A stretch of 64,000 nucleotides of DNA from Nematostella vectensis (Eukaryota > Cnidaria > Anthozoa > Actiniaria > Edwardsiidae): NCBI RefSeq assembly GCF_932526225.1, contig NC_064045.1:16302442-16366441 (forward strand), written 5' to 3'. The position numbers and the translations under genes were made by a program. Positions 50,335 to 62,364 of this stretch are shown one piece after another (the stretch's first letter is position 1; the number at the start of each line of letters is the position of its first letter). The notes beneath the pieces are model-generated. The model saw nothing but the letters and a program-made list of their open reading frames with translations. It was not told where the DNA came from and did not search any database.

Positions 50335-52339
50335 TTACGTCTTTATTTCTATTTATTTTATGATTTTCACATGATACCAAAACAGCGTCTTTTTTCTTCG
50401 CTAATTTGATGTCATGTACATAATAAAAGAGATGCGCCCGTGCGCATGGCGAGTCCCCAAGGGACCCAAGACGCCCAAATAGACCTCTATTTTTTGTCAT
50501 CCACAATCTCGGCGAGCTGTGCGTGGCGTAACCGTATTACAGGCCTGGGATCCTGGTTATTGTCCTCCCCATTAATGCGCGGGTTGGGATAACCTTGCAA
50601 GAGTGTTGTACAGCATATTCGCTCGGAAATATCGGTGCTTGGGGCCTTCGGGTTCTTTACAGCCTTCCGTAAAAGCCTTGTGCTGCCATACCGATTGGGT
50701 AATCCGTATGTATGGTTTCCGTTTTGTTCTTCAGACCGGGTTCGATCCCAGGACAATGGGCTTTTTTTTTAATTCGTTTTTTTTTTCTTTGTGCTGGACC
50801 CCTTAATCCTGATAGGTTTTGCGCAAAAATAATAAAAAAAAGTGAGTTTGCAAAATAAGCTTGCTAGATTTATTGATTATATGTATTCAATTTGTTCCTA
50901 GGAAGTTAACAAAAAACACAAAGCAAAGAGTTTGAGGAAGTAAACAAGTATGTGAACTTTAATGTTCTATTTGAAGGGGTGCATTTTGTACAGGGAAGCA
51001 TACATAGAATGCTTAACTGGTGGAGAGGGAAGAGGTAAAAGTTTATTGAGCATAATTTCAACAATAGCAGGGGGAAGAGAGGGGCACTCTCTTTATACAA
51101 TATTGCAGTTGTTACCTATTATTAAATAAGTTTGTAACATGTCTTTGTTTATTAAGCAAGGTCTATTTCTGAGACAAGCAAACTCAAGTAAGGCTGTTGA
51201 AATAACAGGTGAGTGTTAAAAGAAAAACAATTATCTGATTAGAAAACTACTGTAGATTCCTTTGCACCAAAATAAGAACAAACTTCATTTTGTTTGTTAT
51301 TTATGAGGAACGAGATGAGCTCTACAAAGCCATTAAGAAATATGTATTGCTCATCTAAATTATACAAGTAAATGATAATATTTAAAAAGAACTACTGTAA
51401 GTAATTAGAGTGGTTTTCATTAACCCGTGAAACAAAGTGTGATAGTTAAACGGTAATAGTTAGTAAAACACAAAAAAGAACAATAGAATCAGATCACCAC
51501 AAAGTGTAATACGCTAAAGCGTAGTTCACGGGTTAATGAAGGTTTTGACATTTCAACCTTACATCCACATGAAAGTAATGCCTAATATCGAGTGCCCTAC
51601 AGTACGTGTTTTGCAGTCAAGTTGTTTTCTGTTAGTAGGTAAAAAAATATTCTAAATAATAGTAATCATAGCTATGGTCACCACTTACACATATAGAACT
51701 TGTAATGAAAAGAAAGAAAAAATATATATATATGCAGTCAAACAACAGAATTGCATGATAACCTTGAATATATTGAATAAAGGACTGCAAAAAAACATCT
51801 TTTATACTAGTTGCTTGAATTGACCCTTGGCTATTTTTAGCTGAATTCTCCTCCCCCTCTAAAAAAGAAAATAATAATAATAATAATAGAACAAAACTAA
51901 AAAGAAAACAAACACAACAGAGACCCCCACCAACAATTTTGATTTTTTTTACTTTCCTTTAAAAGGGGAGTGTCATGGTTAAGAGATTTGCAATAGCTCT
52001 AGAGCCCTGACACAATGAACTTCAGTGAAATTCTAATACTGACTTATGAGCTTTTGGTACATGTGGGAGACTTTAAACAAAACAAAAATAATGACCACAA
52101 ACTGTCCATTAACATAGTTTTCAATATAATATTGCATATTATTTAATAAGGTATTGACAGCTTTTAAAAAGTTCAACTGTTTGTAGACACTTAAAAGCCT
52201 ACAATAAACACTGACTCCAGACATGCGCAGTACTATGCTGCTGCCCCTTTAAAGTAAAATACAGCTTTACTTAGTCAGCGTAGACAATATTGCGGATTTT
52301 GTCAATATTCTAATATGAATATGCCAATATTCTCCCCCC
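50335..52339 (+). repeat. Repeat unit 26 (type A, distal D2)
   Basis: Length 2,005 bp. Shares CTCTTTATACAAT and AGTACGTGTTTTG with units 28 and 32 only. MITE at 51424-51532. Confidence 0.95.
50510..50770 (+). ncRNA. Candidate Pol III RNA, copy 26
   Basis: Consensus type A. Confidence 0.4.
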
Positions 52340-54344
52340 TTACGTCTTTATTTCTATTTATTTTATGATTTTCACATGATACCAAAACAGCGTCTTTTTT
52401 CTTCGCTAATTTGATGTCATGTGCACAATAAAAGAGATGCGCCCGTGCGCATGGCGAGTCCCCAAGGGACCCAAGACGCCCAAATAGACCTCTATTTTTT
52501 GTCATCCACAATCTCGGCTAGCTGTGCGTGGCGTAACCGTATTACAGGCCTGGGATCCTGGTTATTGTCCTCCCCATTATTGCGCGGGTTGGGATAACCT
52601 TGCAAGAGTGTTGTACAGCATATTCGCTCGGAAATATCGGTGCTTGGGGCCTTCGGGTTCTTTACAGCCTTCCGTAAAAGCCTTGTGCTGCCATACCGAT
52701 TGGGTAATCCGTATGTATGGTTTCCGTTTTCTTCTTCAGACCGGGTTCGATCCCAGGCCAATGGGCTTTTTTTTTATTCGTTTTCTTTCTTTGTACTTGC
52801 CCCCCCTAATCCTGATTGGTTTTGCGCAAAAATAATAAAAAAAAGTGAGTTTGCAAAATAAGCTTGCTGGATTTATTGATTATATGTATTCAATTTGTTC
52901 CTAGGAAGTTAACAAAAAACACAAAGCAAAGAGTTTGAGGAAGTAAACAAGTATGTGAACTTTAATGTTCTATTTGAAGGGGTGCATTTTGTACAGGGAA
53001 GCATACATAGAATGCTTAACTGGTGGAGAGGGAAGAGGTAAAAGTTTATTGAGCATAATTTCAACAATAGCAGGGGGAAGAGAGGGGCACTCTCTTCATA
53101 CAATATTGCAGTTGTTACCTATTATTAAATAAGTTTGTAACATGTCTTTGTTTATTAAGCAAGGTCTATTTCTGAGACAAGCAAACTCAAGTAAGGCTGT
53201 TGAAATAACAGGTGAGTGTTAAAAGAAAAACAATTATCTGATTAGAAAACTACTGTAGATTCCTTTGCACCAAAATAAGAACAAACTTCATTTTGTTTGT
53301 TATTTATGAGGAACGAGATGAGCTCTACAAAGCCATAAAGAAATATGTATTGCTCATCTAAATTATACAAGTAAATGATAATATTTAAAAAGAACTACTG
53401 TAAGTAATTAGAGTGGTTTTCATTAACCCGTGAAACAAAGTGTGATAGTTAAACGGTAATAGTTAGTAAAACACAAAAAAGAACAATAGAATCAGATCAC
53501 CACAAAGTGTAATACGCTAAAGCGTAGTTCACGGGTTAATGAAGGTTTTGACATTTCAACCTTACATCCACATGAAAGTAATGCCTAATATCGAGTGCCC
53601 TACAGTAAGTGTTTTGCAGTCAAGTTGTTTTCTGTTAGTAGGTAAAAAAATATTCTAAATAATAGTAATCATAGCTATAGTCACCACTTACACATATAGA
53701 ACTTGTAATGAAAAGAAAGAAAAAATATATATATATGCAGTCAAACAACAGAATTGCATGATAACCTTGAATATATTGAATAAAGGACTGCAAAAAAAAC
53801 ATCTTTTATACTAGTTGCTTGAATTGACCCTTGGCTATTTTTAGCTGAATTCTCCTCCCCCTCTAAAAAAGAAAATAATAATAATAATAATATAACAAAA
53901 CTAAAAAGAAAATAAACACAACAGAGACCCCCACCAACAATTTTGATTTCTTTTTACTTTCCTTTAAAAGGGGAGTGTCATGGTTAAGAGATTTGCAATA
54001 GCTCTAGAGCCCTGACACAATGAACTTCAGTGAAATTCTAATACTGACTTATGAGCTTTTGGTACATGTGGGAGACTTTAAACAAAACAAAACAAATGAC
54101 CACAAACTGTCCATTAACATAGTTTTCAATATAATATTGCATATTATTTAATAAGGTATTGACAGCTTTTAAAAAGTTCAACTGTTTGTAGACACTTAAA
54201 AGCCTACAATAAACACTGACTCCAGACATGCGCAGTACTATGCTGCTGCCCCTTTAAAGTAAAATATAGCTTTACTTAGTCAGCGTAGACAATATTGCGG
54301 ATTTTGTCAATACTCTAATATGAAGATGTCAATATTCTCCCCCC
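52340..54344 (+). repeat. Repeat unit 27 (type B recombinant, distal D1)
   Basis: Length 2,005 bp. Second unit of the two-unit block repeated as 28-29. Private AAAACAAATGACC. MITE at 53427-53535. Confidence 0.95.
52515..52775 (+). ncRNA. Candidate Pol III RNA, copy 27
   Basis: Type B with CTTGCAAG and CCCATTATTGCGC, the latter shared only with copy 29. Confidence 0.4.
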
Positions 54345-56349
54345 TTACGTCTTTATTTCTATTTATTTTATGATTTTCACATGATACCAAAACAGCGTCT
54401 TTTTTCTTCGCTAATTTGATGTCATGTACATAATAAAAGAGATGCGCCCGTGCGCATGGCGAGTCCCCAAGGGACCCAAGACGCCCAAATAGACCTCTAT
54501 TTTTTGTCATCCACAATCTCGGCGAGCTGTGCGTGGCGTAACCGTATTACAGGCCTGGGATCCTGGTTATTGTCCTCCCCATTAATGCGCGGGTTGGGAT
54601 AACCTTGCAAGAGTGTTGTACAGCATATTCGCTCGGAAATATCGGTGCTTGGGGCCTTCGGGTTCTTTACAGCCTTCCGTAAAAGCCTTGTGCTGCCATA
54701 CCGATTGGGTAATTCGTATGTATGGTTTCCGTTTTGTTCTTCAGACCGGGTTCGATCCCAGGACAATGGGCTTTTTTTTTAATTCGTTTTTTTTTTCTTT
54801 GTGCTGGACCCCTTAATCCTGATAGGTTTTGCGCAAAAATAATAAAAAAAAGTGAGTTTGCAAAATAAGCTTGCTAGATTTATTGATTATATGTATTCAA
54901 TTTGTTCCTAGGAAGTTAACAAAAAACACAAAGCAAAGAGTTTGAGGAAGTAAACAAGTATGTGAACTTTAATGTTCTATTTGAAGGGGTGCATTTTGTA
55001 CAGGGAAGCATACATAGAATGCTTAACTGGTGGAGAGGGAAGAGGTAAAAGTTTATTGAGCATAATTTCAACAATAGCAGGGGGAAGAGAGGGGCACTCT
55101 CTTTATACAATATTGCAGTTGTTACCTATTATTAAATAAGTTTGTAACATGTCTTTGTTTATTAAGCAAGGTCTATTTCTGAGACAAGCAAACTCAAGTA
55201 AGGCTGTTGAAATAACAGGTGAGTGTTAAAAGAAAAACAATTATCTGATTAGAAAACTACTGTAGATTCCTTTGCACCAAAATAAGAACAAACTTCATTT
55301 TGTTTGTTATTTATGAGGAACGAGATGAGCTCTACAAAGCCATTAAGAAATATGTATTGCTCATCTAAATTATACAAGTAAATGATAATATTTAAAAAGA
55401 ACTACTGTAAGTAATTAGAGTGGTTTTCATTAACCCGTGAAACAAAGTGTGATAGTTAAACGGTAATAGTTAGTAAAACACAAAAAAGAACAATAGAATC
55501 AGATCACCACAAAGTGTAATACGCTAAAGCGTAGTTCACGGGTTAATGAAGGTTTTGACATTTCAACCTTACATCCACATGAAAGTAATGCCTAATATCG
55601 AGTGCCCTACAGTACGTGTTTTGCAGTCAAGTTGTTTTCTGTTAGTAGGTAAAAAAATATTCTAAATAATAGTAATCATAGCTATGGTCACCACTTACAC
55701 ATATAGAACTTGTAATGAAAAGAAAGAAAAAATATATATATATGCAGTCAAACAACAGAATTGCATGATAACCTTGAATATATTGAATAAAGGACTGCAA
55801 AAAAACATCTTTTATACTAGTTGCTTGAATTGACCCTTGGCTATTTTTAGCTGAATTCTCCTCCCCCTCTAAAAAAGAAAATAATAATAATAATAATAGA
55901 ACAAAACTAAAAAGAAAACAAACACAACAGAGACCCCCACCAACAATTTTGATTTTTTTTACTTTCCTTTAAAAGGGGAGTGTCATGGTTAAGAGATTTG
56001 CAATAGCTCTAGAGCCCTGACACAATGAACTTCAGTGAAATTCTAATACTGACTTATGAGCTTTTGGTACATGTGGGAGACTTTAAACAAAACAAAAATA
56101 ATGACCACAAACTGTCCATTAACATAGTTTTCAATATAATATTGCATATTATTTAATAAGGTATTGACAGCTTTTAAAAAGTTCAACTGTTTGTAGACAC
56201 TTAAAAGCCTACAATAAACACTGACTCCAGACATGCGCAGTACTATGCTGCTGCCCCTTTAAAGTAAAATACAGCTTTACTTAGTCAGCGTAGACAATAT
56301 TGCGGATTTTGTCAATATTCTAATATGAATATGCCAATATTCTCCCCCC
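54345..56349 (+). repeat. Repeat unit 28 (type A, distal D2)
   Basis: Length 2,005 bp. Counterpart of unit 26 at 4,010 bp. MITE at 55434-55542. Confidence 0.95.
54520..54780 (+). ncRNA. Candidate Pol III RNA, copy 28, pairing-neutral change
   Basis: Type A with AATTCGTAT in the 3' arm of the 9-position hairpin. The C-to-T change converts a G-C pair to G-U and so keeps the stem. Confidence 0.4.
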
Positions 56350-58353
56350 TTACGTCTTTATTTCTATTTATTTTATGATTTTCACATGATACCAAAACAG
56401 CGTCTTTTTTCTTCGCTAATTTGATGTCATGTGCACAATAAAAGAGATGCGCCCGTGCGCATGGCGAGTCCCCAAGGGACCCAAGACGCCCAAATAGACC
56501 TCTATTTTTTGTCATCCACAATCTCGGCTAGCTGTGCGTGGCGTAACCGTATTACAGGCCTGGGATCCTGGTTATTGTCCTCCCCATTATTGCGCGGGTT
56601 GGGATAACCTTGCAAGAGTGTTGTACAGCATATTCGCTCGGAAATATCGGTGCTTGGGGCCTTCGGGTTCTTTACAGCCTTCCGTAAAAGCCTTGTGCTG
56701 CCATACCGATTGGGTAATCCGTATGTATGGTTTCCGTTTTCTTCTTCAGACCGGGTTCGATCCCAGGCCAATGGGCTTTTTTTTTATTCGTTTTCTTTCT
56801 TTGTACTTGCCCCCCCTAATCCTGATTGGTTTTGCGCAAAAATAATAAAAAAAAGTGAGTTTGCAAAATAAGCTTGCTGGATTTATTGATTATATGTATT
56901 CAATTTGTTCCTAGGAAGTTAACAAAAAACACAAAGCAAAGAGTTTGAGGAAGTAAACAAGTATGTGAACTTTAATGTTCTATTTGAAGGGGTGCATTTT
57001 GTACAGGGAAGCATACATAGAATGCTTAACTGGTGGAGAGGGAAGAGGTAAAAGTTTATTGAGCATAATTTCAACAATAGCAGGGGGAAGAGAGGGGCAC
57101 TCTCTTCATACAATATTGCAGTTGTTACCTATTATTAAATAAGTTTGTAACATGTCTTTGTTTATTAAGCAAGGTCTATTTCTGAGACAAGCAAACTCAA
57201 GTAAGGCTGTGAAATAACAGGTGAGTGTTAAAAGAAAAACAATTATCTGATTAGAAAACTACTGTAGATTCCTTTGCACCAAAATAAGAACAAACTTCAT
57301 TTTGTTTGTTATTTATGAGGAACGAGATGAGCTCTACAAAGCCATAAAGAAATATGTATTGCTCATCTAAATTATACAAGTAAATGATAATATTTAAAAA
57401 GAACTACTGTAAGTAATTAGAGTGGTTTTCATTAACCCGTGAAACAAAGTGTGATAGTTAAACGGTAATAGTTAGTAAAACACAAAAAAGAACAATAGAA
57501 TCAGATCACCACAAAGTGTAATACGCTAAAGCGTAGTTCACGGGTTAATGAAGGTTTTGACATTTCAACCTTACATCCACATGAAAGTAATGCCTAATAT
57601 CGAGTGCTCTACAGTAACTGTTTTGCAGTCAAGTTGTTTTCTGTTAGTAGGTAAAAAAATATTCTAAATAATAGTAATCATAGCTATAGTCACCACTTAC
57701 ACATATAGAACTTGTAATGAAAAGAAAGAAAAAATATATATATATGCAGTCAAACAACAGAATTGCATGATAACCTTGAATATATTGAATAAAGGACTGC
57801 AAAAAAAACATCTTTTATACTAGTTGCTTGAATTGACCCTTGGCTATTTTTAGCTGAATTCTCCTCCCCCTCTAAAAAAGAAAATAATAATAATAATAAT
57901 ATAACAAAACTAAAAAGAAAATAAACACAACAGAGACCCCCACCAACAATTTTGATTTCTTTTTACTTTCCTTTAAAAGGGGAGTGTCATGGTTAAGAGA
58001 TTTTCAATAGCTCTAGAGCCCTGACACAATGAACTTCAGTGAAATTCTAATACTGACTTATGAGCTTTTGGTACATGTGGGAGACTTTAAACAAAACAAA
58101 AAAAATGACCACAAACTGTCCATTAACATAGTTTTCAATATAATATTGCATATTATTTAATAAGGTATTGACAGCTTTTAAAAAGTTCAACTGTTTGTAG
58201 ACACTTAAAAGCCTACAATAAACACTGACTCCAGACATGCGCAGTACTATGCTGCTGCCCCTTTAAAGTAAAATATAGCTTTACTTAGTCAGCGTAGACA
58301 ATATTGCGGATTTTGTCAATACTCTAATATGAAGATGTCAATATTCTCCCCCC
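56350..58353 (+). repeat. Repeat unit 29 (type B recombinant, distal D1)
   Basis: Length 2,004 bp. Counterpart of unit 27 with a 1-bp loss (GGCTGTGAAAT) and private TGCTCTACAGTAACTG just 3' of the MITE. MITE at 57436-57544. Confidence 0.95.
56525..56785 (+). ncRNA. Candidate Pol III RNA, copy 29
   Basis: Same as copy 27. Confidence 0.4.
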
Positions 58354-60360
58354 TTACGTCTTTATTTCTATTTATTTTATGATTTTCACATGATACCAAA
58401 ACAGCGTCTTTTTTCTTCGCTAATTTGATGTCATGTACATAATAAAAGAGATGCGCCCGTGCGCATGGCGAGTCCCCAAGGGACCCAAGACGCCCAAATA
58501 GACCTCTATTTTTTGTCATCCACAATCTCGGCGAGCTGTGCGTGGCGTAACCGTATTACAGGCCTGGGATCCTGGTTATTGTCCTCCCCATTAATGCGCG
58601 GGTTGGGATAACCTTGCAAGAGTGTTGTACAGCATATTCGCTCGGAAATATCGGTGCTTGGGGCCTTCGGGTTCTTTACAGCCTTCCGTAAAAGCCTTGT
58701 GCTGCCATACCGATTGGGTAATCCGTATGTATGGTTTCCGTTTTGTTTTTCAGACCGGGTTCGATCCCAGGACAATGGGCTTTTTTTTTAATTCGTTTTT
58801 TTTTTCTTTGTGCTGGACCCCTTAATCCTGATAGGTTTTGCGCAAAAATAATAAAAAAAAGTGAGTTTGCAAAATAAGCTTGCTAGATTTATTGATTATA
58901 TGTATTCAATTTGTTCCTAGGAAGTTAACAAAAAACACAAAGCAAAGAGTTTGAGGAAGTAAACAAGTATGTGAACTTTAATGTTCTATTTGAAGGGGTG
59001 CATTTTGTACAGGGAAGCATACATAGAATGCTTAACTGGTGGAGAGGGAAGAGGTAAAAGTTTATTGAGCATAATTTCAACAATAGCAGGGGGAAGAGAG
59101 AGGCACTCTCTTCATACAATATTGCAGTTGTTACCTATTATTAAATAAGTTTGTAACATGTCTTTGTTTATTAAGCAAGGTCTATTTCTGAGACAAGCAA
59201 ACTCAAGTAAGGCTGTTGAAATAACAGGTGAGTGTTAAAAGAAAAACAATTATCTGATTAGAAAACTACTGTAGATTCCTTTGCACCAAAATAAGAACAA
59301 ACTTCATTTTGTTTGTTATTTATGAGGAACGAGATGAGCTCTACAAAGCCATAAAGAAATATGTATTGCTCATCTAAATTATACAAGTAAATGATAATAT
59401 TTAAAAAGAACTACTGTAAGTAATTAGAGTGGTTTTCATTAACCCGTGAAACAAAGTGTGATAGTTAAACGGTAATAGTTAGTAAAACACAAAAAAGAAC
59501 AATAGAATCAGATCACCACAAAGTGTAATACGCTAAAGCGTAGTTCACGGGTTAATGAAGGTTTTGACATTTCAACCTTACATCCACATGAAAGTAATGC
59601 CTAATATCGAGTGCCCTACAGTAAGTGTTTTGCAGTCAAGTTGTTTTCTGTTAGTAGGTAAAAAAATATTCTAAATAATAGTAATCATAGCTATAGTCAC
59701 CACTTACACATATAGAACTTGTAATGAAAAGAAAGAAAAAATATATATATATGCAGTCAAACAACAGAATTGCATGATAACCTTGAATATATTGAATAAA
59801 GGACTGCAAAAAAAACATCTTTTATACTAGTTGCTTGAATTGACCCTTGGCTATTTTTAGCTGAATTCTCCTCCCCCTCTAAAAAAGAAAATAATAATAA
59901 TAATAATATAACAAAACTAAAAAGAAAATAAACACAACAGAGACCCCCACCAACAATTTTGATTTCTTTTTACTTTCCTTTAAAAGGGGAGTGTCATGGT
60001 TAAGAGATTTGCAATAGCTCTAGAGCCCTGACACAATGAACTTCAGTGAAATTCTAATACTGACTTATGAGCTTTTGGTACATGTGGGAGACTTTAAACA
60101 AAACAAAAAAAATGACCACAAACTGTCCATTAACATAGTTTTCAATATAATATTGCATATTATTTAATAAGGTATTGACAGCTTTTAAAAAGTTCAACTG
60201 TTTGTAGACACTTAAAAGCCTACAATAAACACTGACTCCAGACATGCGCAGTACTATGCTGCTGCCCCTTTAAAGTAAAATACAGCTTTACTTAGTCAGC
60301 GAAGACAATATTGCGGATTTTGTCAATATTCTAATATGAATATGCCAATATTCTCCCCCC
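58354..60360 (+). repeat. Repeat unit 30 (type A, distal D1)
   Basis: Length 2,007 bp. Private GAGAGAGGCACT near 59098 and CAGCGAAGACAAT near 60300. MITE at 59443-59551. Confidence 0.95.
58529..58789 (+). ncRNA. Candidate Pol III RNA, copy 30
   Basis: Type A with TTTTGTTTTTCAG, which creates a second T5 run just 5' of the B box. Confidence 0.38.
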
Positions 60361-62364
60361 TTACGTCTTTATTTCTATTTATTTTATGATTTTCACATGA
60401 TACCAAAACAGCGTCTTTTTTCTTCGCTAATTTGATGTCATGTGCACAATAAAAGAGATGCGCCCGTGCGCATGGCGAGTCCCCAAGGGACCCAAGACGC
60501 CCAAATAGACCTCTATTTTTTGTCATCCACAATCTCGGCTAGCTGTGCGTGGCGTAACCGTATTACAGGCCTGGGATCCTGGTTATTGTCCTCCCCATTA
60601 ATGCGCGGGTTGGGATAACCTTTCAAGAGTGTTGTACAGCATATTCGCTCGGAAATATCGGTGCTTGGGGCCTTCGGGTTCTTTACAGCCTTCCGTAAAA
60701 GCCTTGTGCTGCCATACCGATTGGGTAATCCGTATGTATGGTTTCCGTTTTCTTCTTCAGACCGGGTTCGATCCCAGGCCAATGGGCTTTTTTTTATTCG
60801 TTTTCTTTCTTTGTGCTTGCCCCCCCTAATCCTGATTGGTTTTGCGCAAAAATAATAAAAAAAAGTGAGTTTGCAAAATAAGCTTGCTGGATTTATTGAT
60901 TATATGTATTCAATTTGTTCCTAGGAAGTTAACAAAAAACACAAAGCAAAGAGTTTGAGGAAGTAAACAAGTATGTGAACTTTAATGTTCTATTTGAAGG
61001 GGTGCATTTTGTACAGGGAAGCATACATAGAATGCTTAACTGGTGGAGAGGGAAGAGGTAAAAGTTTATTGAGCATAATTTCAACAATAGCAGGGGGAAG
61101 AGAGGGGCACTCTCTTCATACAATATTGCAGTTGTTACCTATTATTAAATAAGTTTGTAACATGTCTTTGTTTATTAAGCAAGGTCTATTTCTGAGACAA
61201 GCAAACTCAAGTAAGGCTGTTGAAATAACAGGTGAGTGTTAAAAGAAAAACAATTATCTGATTAGAAAACTACTGTAGATTCCTTTGCACCAAAATAAGA
61301 ACAAACTTCATTTTGTTTGTTATTTATGAGGAACGAGATGAGCTCTACAAAGCCATAAAGAAATATGTATTGCTCATCTAAATTATACAAGTAAATGATA
61401 ATATTTAAAAAGAACTACTGTAAGTAATTAGAGTGGTTTTCATTAACCCGTGAAACAAAGTGTGATAGTTAAACGGTAATAGTTAGTAAAACACAAAAAA
61501 GAACAATAGAATCAGATCACCACAAAGTGTAATACGCTAAAGCGTAGTTCACGGGTTAATGAAGGTTTTGACATTTCAACCTTACATCCACATGAAAGTA
61601 ATGCCTAATATCGAGTGCCCTACAGTAAGTGTTTTGCAGTCAAGTTGTTTTCTGTTAGTAGGTAAAAAAATATTCTAAATAATAGTAATCATAGCTATAG
61701 TCACCACTTACACATATAGAACTTGTAATGAAAAGAAAGAAAAAATATATATATATGCAGTCAAACAACAGAATTGCATGATAACCTTGAATATATTGAA
61801 TAAAGGACTGCAAAAAAAACATCTTTTATACTAGTTGCTTGAATTGACCCTTGGCTATTTTTAGCTGAATTCTCCTCCCCCTCTAAAAAAGAAAATAATA
61901 ATAATAATAATATAACAAAACTAAAAAGAAAATAAACACAACAGAGACCCCCACCAACAATTTTGATTTCTTTTTACTTTCCTTTAAAAGGGGAGTGTCA
62001 TGGTTAAGAGATTTGCAATAGCTCTAGAGCCCTGACACAATGAACTTCAGTGAAATTCTAATACTGACTTATGAGCTTTTGGTACATGTGGGAGACTTTA
62101 AACAAAACAAAAAAAATGACCACAAACTGTCCATTAACATAGTTTTCAATATAATATTGCATATTATTTAATAAGGTATTGACAGCTTTTAAAAAGTTCA
62201 ACTGTTTGTAGACACTTAAAAGCCTACAATAAACACTGACTCCAGACATGCGCAGTACTATGCTGCTGCCCCTTTAAAGTAAAATATAGCTTTACTTAGT
62301 CAGCGTAGACAATATTGCGGATTTTGTCAATACTCTAATATGAAGATGTCAATATTCTCCCCCC
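60361..62364 (+). repeat. Repeat unit 31 (type B, distal D1)
   Basis: Length 2,004 bp, counterpart of unit 25. MITE at 61447-61555. Confidence 0.95.
60536..60795 (+). ncRNA. Candidate Pol III RNA, copy 31
   Basis: Type B with the eight-T terminator seen also in copy 25. Confidence 0.4.
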
